A stretch of 64,000 nt of DNA from Methylorubrum populi (lineage in GTDB: Bacteria; Pseudomonadota; Alphaproteobacteria; Rhizobiales; Beijerinckiaceae). The DNA lies in assembly GCF_002355515.1 (NCBI RefSeq), contig NZ_AP014809.1, positions 1,760,501 through 1,824,500 of the forward strand, written 5' to 3'. The position numbers were made by a program, and so were the translations under genes. The notes below the pieces were generated by a model. The model was not told the origin of the DNA. It did not search any database and saw only the letters and a program-made list of their open reading frames with translations. Below, piece after piece: positions 42,398-50,672 of this stretch; the stretch's first letter is position 1, and every line of letters begins with the position of its first letter.

Positions 42398-43798
42398 TCA
42401 GTGGGCCTGCGCGACCTCGGCCTGACGGATCGCCGCCTCACGGGATTCCGCCCTGTCGCCGAATCCGTTGAAGAACAGGTTCAGCCCCACCGCCGAGATC
42501 GCGGCGAGCAGGATGCCCGATTCCAGCAGCGGATGCAGTGCATGCGGCATCTGCTTGAAGAAGTTCGGCGCGACGAGCGGGATCATGCCGAAACCGACCG
42601 AGACCGCGACGACGAACAGGTTGTTGCGGTTGCGCGCGAAATCGACGCCGCCGAGGATGCGCGTGCCGGTGGCGCCGACCATGCCGAACATCACGAGGCC
42701 GGCCCCGCCGAGCACGCATTGCGGCACGGCCTCGACCAGGGCGGCGAGCTTCGGGACCAGTCCGAGGCCGAGCATGATGAAGCCCGCGGCCACCGTCACC
42801 CAGCGTGAGCGGATACCGGTGACGCCGACGAGCCCGATATTCTGCGAGAACGAGGTGTAGGGAAACGTATTGAAGATGCCGCCGATGACGGTGCCGAGCC
42901 CGTCCGCGCGCAGGCCCCGGGTCAGCCGCCGCCCGTCGACCGGATCGGCGGTGATCTGCGACAGCGCCAGGAACATGCCGGTCGACTCGATCATCACGAC
43001 GATCATCACGAGGCACAGGGTGACGATCGAGACCGGATCGAAGCTCGGCCAGCCGAAGGCGAAGGGGCGCACCACGTCGAACCAGGGCGCCGCGGCGACG
43101 CGGTCGAGCTCCACCAGACCGGCGAAGCCGGCCAGGATCATCCCGAGCGCGATCCCGATCAGCACCGAGGCCGAGGCGACGAAGCCCGTGGCGTAGCGGG
43201 TGATGGCGAGGATCGCGCAGAGCACGAAGGCCGCGATGCCGAGATAGAGCGGTGCGCCGTAATTCGGGTTGCCGACGCCCCCGGCCGCCCAGTTCACGCC
43301 GACGCGCATCAGCGAGATGCCGATGACCAGGATGATGGTGCCGGTCACGACCGGCGGGAACAGCGGCAGGAGGCGCCCGACCAGCGGGGCGGCGACGAGG
43401 CCGAACAGGCCGGAGGCGATGACGGCGCCGTAGATGCCGGTCAGCCCTATCGCCGGGTTCGTCCCCATGGAGAGCATCGGGCCGACGGCGGCGAAGGTGA
43501 CGCCCATCATCACCGGCATCCGGATGCCGATGCCGGGTAGGCCCCAGCTCTGGATCAGCGTGACGATGCCGCAGGCGAACAGGTCGGCGCTGACCAGCAT
43601 GGCCACCTGCTCGGGCGGCAGCTTCAGCGCCCGGCCGATGATGAGCGGGATTGCCACGGCGCCCGCATACATCACGAGGACGTGCTGCAGGCCGAGAAGC
43701 CCGAGGGCCGCGCGGGGGACCCGTTCCTCGGGCTTACGGGGATTCCGACGCTCGATCTCGGCCGCGGAAGCCGGCGAGGAAGACGCCATCGACACCAT
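42398..43798 (-). CDS. NCS2-family xanthine/uric acid:cation symporter
   Basis: 466 residues from the ATG at 43798 (MVSMASSS), chosen because GGAGG lies 9 nt upstream; the ATG at 43807 directly abuts that site. About 12-14 membrane segments are present. VPRAALGLLGLQHVLVMYAG is the NCS2 N-terminal signature, and ESTGMFLALSQITADPVDGR and NTFPYTSFSQNIGLVGVTGI contain the conserved QN and Glu positions of xanthine/urate permeases. It imports xanthine or urate across the inner membrane, complementing the nucleoside ABC systems. It converges on atzH. Confidence 0.92.
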   Translation of the reverse strand: MVSMASSSPASAAEIERRNPRKPEERVPRAALGLLGLQHVLVMYAGAVAIPLIIGRALKLPPEQVAMLVSADLFACGIVTLIQSWGLPGIGIRMPVMMGVTFAAVGPMLSMGTNPAIGLTGIYGAVIASGLFGLVAAPLVGRLLPLFPPVVTGTIILVIGISLMRVGVNWAAGGVGNPNYGAPLYLGIAAFVLCAILAITRYATGFVASASVLIGIALGMILAGFAGLVELDRVAAAPWFDVVRPFAFGWPSFDPVSIVTLCLVMIVVMIESTGMFLALSQITADPVDGRRLTRGLRADGLGTVIGGIFNTFPYTSFSQNIGLVGVTGIRSRWVTVAAGFIMLGLGLVPKLAALVEAVPQCVLGGAGLVMFGMVGATGTRILGGVDFARNRNNLFVVAVSVGFGMIPLVAPNFFKQMPHALHPLLESGILLAAISAVGLNLFFNGFGDRAESREAAIRQAEVAQAH

Positions 43799-44263
43799 GG
43801 GAGACATCCTCCGAACGTCCGGCCACGCTCGCAGGTGTTATGCCAATGAAGCGATCACGGCCCGTGCTTCCCTCGACGAGCCGAAGGCCTCCCATCGAGG
43901 GGGCGCGGCGCGGCCTGCCGTCGGGGCTGTCGCGATCGGGACTGTCCTGGTTTGATGGCCTCCACGCTCGCGCGCTCGGCACCGATGCGAGGCGATCCCA
44001 GCGGTCGGCCGCCGATCGGGAACAGTCTTCGCCGACGCGGATGCCGGCTCCCTTCGAGGCAAGCGCCGAACAGAGAGCGGCCACGCCGGCCGGAGCGAAG
44101 GTGCGCGTACATCCGGCGTCACCTCCGTCCCTGCCTCGTGGCCGCATCCGCTCAGGCGACGGGATCGCGATCGGCATCTCCCTGAGACGGGGGCGCTGGG
44201 GCCGACCGTCCATGGAGGAGCGCCCGACCCGCATACGCGCGCGTCGGGCGTGTCATGTCCCCG
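43799..44263. other. Intergenic region without a recognised gene
   Basis: 465 bp between the NCS2 permease start and the 3' end of the next minus-strand gene. Several short overlapping open frames exist on both strands, but none has a recognisable domain, signal peptide or convincing ribosome-binding site. Probably the permease promoter plus decayed sequence. Confidence 0.4.
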
Positions 44264-44560
44264 TTATTCCGCCGGGCCGCCGGAGGTCGCACCGTAGTTC
44301 GGCACGGAGCGGTCGTTGAGTTCCGCGTTGCCGTCCTTGGCGGAGCGGTCGATGCTGCGGCCCCGAACCGTGCCGATCGAACCCGTCGTCACGTCGTCGT
44401 AGGCGTTCGGAGCGGCGCGATCAGTGAAGAAGCTCGAAGGCTTCTCCCCTCGGATCGTCGAGAAGTTCTGAGCAAGAGCAGGCGAAGAGATCGCACCGAT
44501 GCCCAGCACGACAGCGGCGATGGTCGAATTGATACGAGTGGTCTTGATACGAGTGTTCAT
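44264..44560 (-). CDS. Small exported protein of unknown function
   Basis: 98 residues from the ATG at 44560. The signal peptide (RINSTIAAVVLGIGAISSPALA) is followed by a mature start QNFSTIRGEKPSSFFTDR and a hydrophilic chain with DDVTTGSIGTVRGRSIDR. The TTGS element also appears in the small exported proteins at 5518 and 6039, but the PAG/TAPGG core is absent. No catalytic motif is visible. A strong perfect hairpin (44653-44676) lies about 93 bp upstream of its start and may influence expression. Confidence 0.65.
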   Translation of the reverse strand: MNTRIKTTRINSTIAAVVLGIGAISSPALAQNFSTIRGEKPSSFFTDRAAPNAYDDVTTGSIGTVRGRSIDRSAKDGNAELNDRSVPNYGATSGGPAE

Positions 44561-44652
44561 GGCACAACCCACTAAGGCTTGCGCGGTCTCCGTCGAAAGG
44601 CGGCTGGCCGTGACTTGTTGCGTGTCCCTGAATTGGGTTCTGGCACTTTGAA

Positions 44653-44676
44653 ACGACGTGCCGTTTGGCACGTCGT
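44653..44676. promoter_or_regulatory. Perfect 10-bp-stem hairpin upstream of a small exported protein gene
   Basis: ACGACGTGCC (44653-44662), loop GTTT, then GGCACGTCGT (44667-44676). No T-run follows on either strand. Its position in the leader or promoter of the gene at 44264-44560 suggests an operator dyad or mRNA structure. Confidence 0.5.
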
Positions 44677-45152
44677 CGTCGACCCGCCGTTCAAGCCCCT
44701 GCCGGTGGATCGCGTCGATCCGGTCGGCCGTTCCAGGGGCCGGCGCCACCCCGCCGGCGGCAGACCTCGATGCAGACCCGCGGCCGTGAGGCGGCCTCGC
44801 GGGCGGGAATCGCCTCCGCAGCGGCGCACCAGCGGACGTCCGGATCGCTGCTGTCGCAAGATCACCCCGATCGACCAGCCCATTCATGTCCGAAACGAGG
44901 CGCGAAGATTGCAATTTAAGCAATCCAATCGCATCAAATGCGAAACGTCACGTTTACAGCAATCTAAGCCCAATGACCCCTTCTGTGATGCAGAGGCGGA
45001 TCCGAGCGTATTTTCAAATATTAGAAAATTGATATCTGCATCGAATAGCTCTCCATAAAGTGTGTGTGTCACCTGAGGTGCTGATTTCATTCCCAGCCGG
45101 CGCTCATCGTGGAAACGAACCTCTCGACGCCAACCTGAGCGCTCGCATCCGT
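44677..45152. other. Intergenic, partly AT-rich stretch
   Basis: About 475 bp with no recognised gene. Positions roughly 44900-45060 are much richer in A and T than the rest of the window, suggesting foreign or relaxed DNA next to the decayed sensor gene. Confidence 0.4.
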
Positions 45153-45602
45153 GTAGAGCCGTTCGACGTTGCTCTCCGTCTGGTTCCTTTCACTGTACTC
45201 GTCAGTCTCAGTGTCGTCCGAGTCATCGTCTATCTCTTTTAGAGTCCTGCCAATCGCGCCGATTTGGGCCTGCTTGAGGCGTCCATCCTGCCGCTGGCGG
45301 TCGCTGTCCTCCGGCAATGCTGGCTCTGGCGTTCGCGCCCCAAGCCGCGCGAAGTGGCCGTCTCGTTCATCCGTCGTGCCGTCCTGGCCGCCTATGCCTA
45401 TGGCGGTCTGCTCGCCTCGATCCCGGTCATGCTGTTCGTCGGAGCCGATCCGGACGGGCGCCTGCTGATCGCCGCCAGCTGTGCGGGCCTGATCGCGACC
45501 GGGATGAGCGCCGCCGTGCTGCCACGGATCGCCATCGGCTTCTCCGGCCTCATCATCGCCGGATCCTTCTTCGGCTTGGCGGCGACGGGAGACCGCTTCT
45601 AC
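45153..45602 (+). pseudogene. Truncated membrane-sensor N-terminus (diguanylate cyclase-like) with in-frame stop
   Basis: One frame reads VEPFDVALRLVPFTVLVSLS then an amber codon at 45240-45242, then continues in the same frame with LEASILPLAVAVLRQCWLW, REVAVSFIRRAVLAAYAYGG and IAIGFSGLIIAGSFFGLAAT. Hydrophobic segments and arrangement resemble the membrane sensor domains that precede GGDEF domains in methylobacterial proteins. No GGDEF domain follows. Near 45600 it meets the end of an IS3-family transposase. It lacks a clear start codon. Identification as a cyclase N-terminus is by pattern memory only. Confidence 0.6.
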
Positions 45603-45676
45603 ATCTCAGCCCTGTCGAGTTCGAAAACCGTGCCCAATTAGCTTAGGACGGTGTCCACCAAACCGGCAGCAGGCCA
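45596..45676 (+). mobile_element. IS3-family element remnant (transposase 3' end and right terminus)
   Basis: One frame reads LHLSPVEFENRAQLA followed by TAG (45644-45646), the characteristic C-terminal end of IS3-family OrfB transposases (YLSPVEFE-type). It is followed by GTGTCCACCAAACCGG and CAGCAGGCCA (to 45676), which look like the family's right inverted repeat ending in CA. The rest of the element is missing, so this is a deletion scar. Confidence 0.7.
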
Positions 45677-45735
45677 ATCGAAGACAATTGGGGAGCCTAA
45701 CCCCTTCTGCCTTTCGGAATTGTTTCGCTCACCTC

Positions 45736-46704
45736 TCAGGGTGAAATGAGCCTGACACCCGTATGGTCCGTCCTCAACTTGCTCCATGCCTCACCACCGG
45801 TTCCCGCAGCCAGCATGACCGGGAGCTTCTTCATGGCGAGCTCGATGAAGCTACGTGTCTTCGCCGGCAGCAAGCGTGAGGTCGTGACGATGTAGACCGG
45901 CGTCGGCGGCAGGTCCCACTCCGGCAGCACCTGCTCCAGTCGGCCATTGGCCACATCGCGCTCGACGCTGAGGCGGTGCGTGCTGATGATGCCCTGGCCT
46001 GCCAGCGCGAACTTGCGAGCAAGGTTCGGTGAGTTGCAGGAGAGCGGCCCGTTCACCGGGACCGGAACAGTTTCGTCACCGCGGTTGAGCGACCACGTCG
46101 TGCTCATGCCATGGCTGGAGACGATGGCACTGTGATTTTTGAGATCGTGAGGGTCTTTGGGCCAGCCGCGATCGTTGAGGTATGCCGGCGCAGCAAAGAG
46201 GCCGTTTCCGATTTCGGCGACCTTGCGCATGATCAGCGAGGTCTCGCGCGGCTCCTCGATGGTCACGGCCAGATCGTAGTTGTCGCCCACGAGATCGATG
46301 GCGCTGGGCTTCAGATCGACATGCACGCGGATGTGCTCGTACGCAGCGGAGAATTCCGTGATGATCCGCGAGAGGTGATGCAGCACCCAGAAGTCTGGCG
46401 GCGCGGCGATCTTGAGCAAGCCGCTCGGCCCCTTGGCCGCGGCCACGAGATTGTCGAGGGCCTGCTGCGCTTCATCGACGAGGCGGCCTGCCTGAGCAAG
46501 GTAGGCTTCACCGTAGGGGGTCAGGACAAGCCGCCGAGTGGTACGGTCGAGCAGCCGCAGGCCCACCACCTGTTCGAAGTGAGAAATCCGCCGTGAGAGC
46601 GACGAGATCGGCATCCCCAAAGCAGTTGCGGCTTTGCTGAAGCTTTTCTGTTTGGCCACTTCGACGAAGAGGGCCATGTCACGTAACATCTGTGCATTGG
46701 GCAT
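45736..46704 (-). CDS. LysR-family transcriptional regulator (CrgA/DmlR-like)
   Basis: 322 residues from the ATG at 46704. HTH: MALFVEVAKQKSFSKAATAL and MPISSLSRRISHFEQVVGLRLLDR, characteristic of the large CrgA-like LysR group. The substrate-binding domain follows (GLLKIAAPPDFWVLHHLSRI onward). The closest intact neighbours are a small hypothetical gene and a PAS protein, so the target is not evident. It lies in the degraded 44-48 kb region and its upstream 560 bp contains no gene. Confidence 0.88.
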   Translation of the reverse strand: MPNAQMLRDMALFVEVAKQKSFSKAATALGMPISSLSRRISHFEQVVGLRLLDRTTRRLVLTPYGEAYLAQAGRLVDEAQQALDNLVAAAKGPSGLLKIAAPPDFWVLHHLSRIITEFSAAYEHIRVHVDLKPSAIDLVGDNYDLAVTIEEPRETSLIMRKVAEIGNGLFAAPAYLNDRGWPKDPHDLKNHSAIVSSHGMSTTWSLNRGDETVPVPVNGPLSCNSPNLARKFALAGQGIISTHRLSVERDVANGRLEQVLPEWDLPPTPVYIVTTSRLLPAKTRSFIELAMKKLPVMLAAGTGGEAWSKLRTDHTGVRLISP

Positions 46705-47224
46705 ATGTCCGTCGCGCACTCCTGACCGTCTGCTCCGCGCTCTCCCATAAGCCAAGCATGGCAACTTTTGCACGCACTGCGGTGGGGAGTGCCGTGTCTC
46801 CGCAGCTGTCAGCGCACGCATCGTTGGCTGAGACAATCACGATACGATCGCTGGTTCGATCTCCCGAATAACTAGGAAAGAACATCGAAGAAAGTCATTG
46901 CGCCATGCGATCAGGAGATATTTTCGCAGGGCTGAAGGAAAAAAGTTTTGCGCCGGAAGATCTAATCGGCTGCTTGAGGCTAACAAAACTTTTTTTGAAA
47001 CAAGACGGTTAACGGCGGAATCTCGGCGTGCCAACCATCACGAACGCACCGCTCGGCTGGGCCAGGCCGCAGCTTGTCATGATGCTTCATCACTCATCAG
47101 AGTGGAAATCTAGAAGACAAAATTTTGTGAATGCAGAGTGATGTGCCGCCAAGCACTCGACAAGATGCGGCTGTCACGGGATGTGCTGAAGTCCCCAGAC
47201 GTTGCGCACAATCGTAAAGCGCAG
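46705..47224. other. Intergenic region without a recognised gene
   Basis: About 520 bp, with an AT-rich portion at roughly 46910-47000. No recognisable coding sequence. It presumably holds the promoter of the LysR gene. Confidence 0.4.
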
Positions 47225-47249
47225 GTGGCAAGTGCCACTACCCTATACA
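47225..47249 (+). promoter_or_regulatory. Candidate operator and -10 element
   Basis: The inverted repeat GTGGCA-AG-TGCCAC (47225-47238) is followed 5 bp later by TATACA (47244-47249), a plausible -10 hexamer, about 16 bp upstream of the ATG at 47266. Confidence 0.4.
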
Positions 47250-47265
47250 AGGTTTGTTGAGCCAA

Positions 47266-47523
47266 ATGTACATGTCCGGGTCCGAACTCCTCTTCGTCGC
47301 AGCCGATGCCACGTGGCGGTGCGAAGCTGCAAAGGTTCTCAATCGCGAGCCGAACGACCTCGGACTCATCTTGCTGCCTGAGGCTCGCGGTGAACCGGAC
47401 ACGCTTCTTCGCACGGCCTTCGAGGTGCGTGAGCGTGCCTATGCGGCGTGGTGTCAGGAGTCCGAGGCCATGTCGGTCAATGGGCCTTGCTCGGTGATCC
47501 CGTTCCCAGCTGCTCGCGCCTGA
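47266..47523 (+). CDS. Small hypothetical protein
   Basis: 85 residues from the ATG at 47266. Acidic to neutral, with no signal peptide or membrane segment (ELLFVAADATWRCEAAKVLN, EVRERAYAAWCQESEAMS). The C-terminal 16 codons overlap the 3' end of the convergent PAS gene. I do not recognise the family. A dyad plus a possible -10 element sits just upstream. Confidence 0.45.
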   Translation: MYMSGSELLFVAADATWRCEAAKVLNREPNDLGLILLPEARGEPDTLLRTAFEVRERAYAAWCQESEAMSVNGPCSVIPFPAARA

Positions 47524-48100
47524 GCGCCAGGTTGAGTGCGTAGAGCGCGTGGTCGATCGCCCCCGCGACCTCACCGCCATACTCCACGGTCAACGCTCGC
47601 GCCGCGATCAGGTGATCGGCAGCGATATCGAGCTTGGAGAGAGCAGCGAACTCGCCCGTGGCTCGACCGGGCTTGAACGTGCCGATCTCGATCTTGGCGG
47701 TCAGACCCTGCACGTTGTCCTCGTACCGGCTGACGATCCCGAGGAAACCAACGAAGTCGTGGGTTAGCGGCGTGAACGAGGGCGAGGCGGCGCCGAGCAC
47801 CCAGATGCTGCCGCCGTCTGCGCGCCGCAGGCGGAAGCGCAGCATGAACTCGACTTGGCGCCGACAGGCTTCGGCGAAGCCTGCAACGACGGGGGCTCTG
47901 TCATCCGGATGGAGAGCATCGACCCAGCCCATCCCGAGTGCTGCCGTTGCCTCCTGCCCCGTGAGTGGGTGCCACTCCTGGCAGATATAGGCAAGATTTC
48001 CCCTGTGGTCGGCAACCCAGATCATGAAGCGGTCTTGTACGTCAGGACTGATCGTTCGCCAGAGTAGACTGCCCCCGCATGACAATGTTCCATTCGACAC
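47477..48100 (-). CDS. PAS-domain protein
   Basis: 207 residues. Residues about 25-130 form a PAS_3-like fold: DRFMIWVADHRGNLAYICQE, GMGWVDALHPDDRAPVVAGF and FRLRRADGGSIWVLGAASPS, ending FLGIVSRYEDN. The C-terminal 75 residues are helical (LSKLDIAADHLIAARALTVE) with no kinase, GGDEF or HTH domain. It is probably a stand-alone sensory adaptor. Its 3' end overlaps the convergent hypothetical gene by 47 bp. Confidence 0.75.
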   Translation of the reverse strand: MSNGTLSCGGSLLWRTISPDVQDRFMIWVADHRGNLAYICQEWHPLTGQEATAALGMGWVDALHPDDRAPVVAGFAEACRRQVEFMLRFRLRRADGGSIWVLGAASPSFTPLTHDFVGFLGIVSRYEDNVQGLTAKIEIGTFKPGRATGEFAALSKLDIAADHLIAARALTVEYGGEVAGAIDHALYALNLALRREQLGTGSPSKAH

Positions 48101-48139
48101 CTCCGCGGAAGCGTAGCCATTAGCCTAAGATACCCTGCC

Positions 48140-48400
48140 ATGCCGATCCGGTGCGAGCATCGGTTCTTCTACCCGGGGCACCGGCTGCCGCTCTCGGCGG
48201 TGATCCGCTTCGGCTGCGCCAAAAGGTCGGTGTGAAGGCTGCGGGCGCCCGCAGGCCGGATCGTGTTTCACCTGGGCGACGACGGGCGCATGACACGGAT
48301 GGTGCCGGCCACCGCCTCGACGATGTCAAGGTTGCGGCGGCCCGCACACACGCTTCGACGACGGCGCGCCACGCGCGGCGAGGCCGCGCATCGCCCATCG
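48140..48400 (+). pseudogene. Frameshifted HNH-like/CxxC small protein gene
   Basis: Starting at ATG 48140 the first frame reads MPIRCEHRFFYP and LSAVIRFGCAK. A second frame continues GRCEGCGRP, and a third gives RIVFHLGDDGR. Together they follow the order of a small alphaproteobacterial protein (FERAxGRCExCGRPHG...HLGDGRW...HLDHDPTN), which I recall as an HNH-nuclease-like family. The last conserved block has decayed. At least two frameshifts are needed, so it cannot be functional. It lies about 90 bp from tRNA-Gly. Confidence 0.65.
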
Positions 48401-48486
48401 AGGCGTGAGGAATCGGGTCTGCAGGCCTGCCGGAACGCGAGGTCGGCGGCAGATCGTTGGATAAGTCAACGCTTCAGCGATTTAGG

Positions 48487-48561
48487 TGGAGCGGGCGATC
48501 GGGATCGAACCGACGACATTCAGCTTGGGAAGCTGACGTTCTACCACTGAACTACGCCCGC
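48487..48561 (-). tRNA. tRNA-Gly, anticodon CCC
   Basis: On the minus strand the cloverleaf reads GCGGGCG acceptor, D-arm GTTCAGTGGTAGAAC, anticodon arm TCAGC-TTCCCAA-GCTGA, T-arm GTCGG-TTCGATC-CCGAT, closing acceptor CGCCCGC, discriminator T and an encoded CCA. The 7-nt loop TTCCCAA places CCC at positions 34-36, reading GGG codons. Confidence 0.95.
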
Positions 48562-48672
48562 ATCCGGCCGCTCATGGAGCGCTGTGGCTGCCTTGAGCCG
48601 GAGGGTGCTTCCGGGCGGCAAGGCCTGGGAAGCACCTCATTTTCATAAGCGATGGCGGGCGCCTGTCCACCC

Positions 48673-49188
48673 CTAAAATGCGTCCGCGCCCCGTCGCGAC
48701 GTCCGTGCGCCGACGCTGCGGCCGGCGATCAGCCAGTAGACCAGCCCGGACACGCTGCCGGCCATCAGCAGGATCGCGGCGAGCCGTGCTTCCGCGCCCG
48801 CCGCCGCCGAGCCGGCGGCGGGAGGCGGGCCGCCGCGGGCGAGCCAGGGCAGGAGCGCCGTGAGCGCTCCCGTCGCGCCGCCGTACCAGAACGGGGAGCG
48901 CAGCCCGAGCGTCTCGCCGAGAAGCGCGACCAGCGTCGGTGGCAGGATCAGCAGCAGGCCGAGCGCCTGGGCGAAGAGGATGACGGCCATCACGGCGACA
49001 TCCGGCGGAACGCCCTGCGCGAGATCCGACAGGCCGGCGAAGAGACCGACGAGGCCGAGCTCGCCCAGTGTCTCGCGGAAGGTCGGATCGAGCAGCACCC
49101 CGGCCGTGAGCGCCAGGGCGCCGGCCGGGATCGCCAGGATCAGGGCGAAGACGGCCAGGAGGACGCGTCCCAGCCCCATCATCGGCAT
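48673..49188 (-). CDS. Uncharacterised integral membrane protein
   Basis: 171 residues with an AGGAG site before the ATG at 49188. About four hydrophobic segments are visible: VLLAVFALILAIPAGALAL, VAVMAVILFAQALGLLLILP, GATGALTALLPWL and LAAILLMAGSVSGLVYWLIA. The last is followed by a basic cytoplasmic tail. No transporter or enzyme motif was recognised. It lies 96 bp downstream of gmaS on the same strand and may be co-transcribed, but nothing ties it to methylamine use. Confidence 0.75.
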   Translation of the reverse strand: MPMMGLGRVLLAVFALILAIPAGALALTAGVLLDPTFRETLGELGLVGLFAGLSDLAQGVPPDVAVMAVILFAQALGLLLILPPTLVALLGETLGLRSPFWYGGATGALTALLPWLARGGPPPAAGSAAAGAEARLAAILLMAGSVSGLVYWLIAGRSVGARTSRRGADAF

Positions 49189-49284
49189 ATCAGCTCCTCG
49201 CGCTCCGTCGGGGACGGCCGAAAAACCGATAAGCTCTTGGGGCGAGGACGGGCAACCGGCCTCACGGATCGGCGCCGGGGCGGC

Positions 49285-50583
49285 TCAGCAATCGAGCGTG
49301 GTGTCGCGCTCCCATTGCGTCAGATGGCGGCAGTAATCGTCCCATTCCTGGCGCTTGAGCTTGAGGTAGCTCGGCACGAAGGCGCCGAGCGCCTCGTTGA
49401 GGACCGGGCTCGCCTCGAGGGCGCGCAGCGCGTCGAGCAGGTTGAGCGGCAGGCGCTTCACGCCCTCGACCGTGTGCCCGTCGGTGTACATGTTGATGTC
49501 GAGGCGCTGGCCCGGATCGCGCTGCTGACGGATGCCGTCGAGGCCGGCGGCGAGGATGCCGGCCTGGAGCAGGTAGGGGTTGGCCGCCCCGTCCGCGAGG
49601 CGGAACTCGAAGCGCCCGCCATCGGGAATGCGGATCATGTGGGTGCGGTTGTTGCCCGTGTAGGTCACGGTGTTGGGCGCCCAGGTCGCGCCGGAGGTCG
49701 TGCGGGGCGCGTTGATGCGCTTGTAGGAATTCACGCAGGGATTGGTGAGCGCGGCCAGCGCGTCGGCGGAGTGGATCAGGCCGCCGATGAAGTGGTAGCC
49801 GAGCTGCGACAGGCCGATCTCGTCCGAGCGGTCGGAGAAGACGTTCTGGCCGTCGCGCCAGAGCGAGACGTGGGCGTGGCAGCCGGAGCCCGTCAGGTCC
49901 ATGAAGGGTTTGGGCATGAAGGTCGCGCGGAAGCCGTGCTTCTCGGCGATCGAGCGGGTCATGTACTTGAAGAAGGCGTGCCGGTCGGCGGTGATCAGCG
50001 CGTCGTCGTAGTCCCAGTTCATCTCGAACTGGCCGTTCGCATCCTCGTGGTCGTTCTGGTAGGGCTTCCAGCCGAGGCTCAGCATCGCGTCGCAGATCTC
50101 GGTGATCACCTCGTAGCGGCGCATCAGGGCCGACTGGTCGTAGCAGGGCTTGGTCTGCTTGTCGGCGGTGTCGGCGGGCTCCGAGCCACAGGGCGTGATC
50201 AGGAAGAACTCGCACTCGACGCCGCTCTTCATCTGCAGCCCCTCGCGGGCCGCTTCCTTGATCAGGCGCTTGAGGATGTTGCGCGGGCCCTGCTCCACCG
50301 CCTTGCCGTCCATCACGAGGTCGGCGGGCAGCCAGCCGACTTCCGGCTTCCACGGCAGCTGGATCAGCCCCTCGGGGTCGGGCATGGCCAGCAGGTCGGC
50401 ATCGGCCGGGCTCATGTCGAGCCAGGTGGCGAAGCCGGCAAACCCCGCGCCGTTGCGGCAGGTGCTGGCGATCGCGGCGGCCGGCACCAGCTTGGCGCGC
50501 TGGGTGCCGAACAGATCGGTATAGGAAACGAGGAAGTACTTGATGCCGCGTTCCCGGGCGGCGGCTTCGAGTTCGTGCGTCAT
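49285..50583 (-). CDS. gmaS: Gamma-glutamylmethylamide synthetase
   Basis: 432 residues from the ATG at 50583, with GGGAGGA 8 nt upstream. A glutamine-synthetase fold: VECEFFLITP and NDHEDANGQFEMNWDYDDAL carry the metal-binding Glu residues, GCHAHVSLW the ATP/Glu contact, and NPCVNSYKRINAP the late conserved loop. It ligates methylamine to glutamate with ATP. It is assigned as gmaS rather than glnA because mgsC-B-A lie immediately upstream and mgdABCD nearby, and because of its length and lack of the adenylylation-site motif of GlnA. A hairpin separates it from mgsC. Confidence 0.93.
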   Translation of the reverse strand: MTHELEAAARERGIKYFLVSYTDLFGTQRAKLVPAAAIASTCRNGAGFAGFATWLDMSPADADLLAMPDPEGLIQLPWKPEVGWLPADLVMDGKAVEQGPRNILKRLIKEAAREGLQMKSGVECEFFLITPCGSEPADTADKQTKPCYDQSALMRRYEVITEICDAMLSLGWKPYQNDHEDANGQFEMNWDYDDALITADRHAFFKYMTRSIAEKHGFRATFMPKPFMDLTGSGCHAHVSLWRDGQNVFSDRSDEIGLSQLGYHFIGGLIHSADALAALTNPCVNSYKRINAPRTTSGATWAPNTVTYTGNNRTHMIRIPDGGRFEFRLADGAANPYLLQAGILAAGLDGIRQQRDPGQRLDINMYTDGHTVEGVKRLPLNLLDALRALEASPVLNEALGAFVPSYLKLKRQEWDDYCRHLTQWERDTTLDC

Positions 50584-50633
50584 TGCAAGAATCCTCCCGG
50601 CTTGGTGGTTCGGCCCCATCGCCACAAAAGAAA

Positions 50634-50667
50634 GAGGGCCGCCCTCGAAGCCTCGGGAGCGGCCCTC
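50634..50667 (-). terminator. Intercistronic hairpin between mgsC and gmaS
   Basis: GAGGGCCGC (50634-50642) pairs with GCGGCCCTC (50659-50667), and on the minus strand the stem is followed by CTTTCTTTT. It begins 6 bp after the mgsC stop and ends about 50 bp before the gmaS start. It may be a partial terminator or RNA-processing site setting different mgs and gmaS levels. Confidence 0.6.
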
Positions 50668-50672
50668 GCAGA

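Noticed and set aside
48262..48276. Second parS-like half site (GTGTTTCACCTG)
   Set aside because: Only one arm matches; there is no palindrome.
49285..50583. Annotating this gene as ordinary glutamine synthetase glnA
   Set aside because: Adjacent mgsABC and mgdABCD and the absence of the GlnA adenylylation segment point to gmaS.
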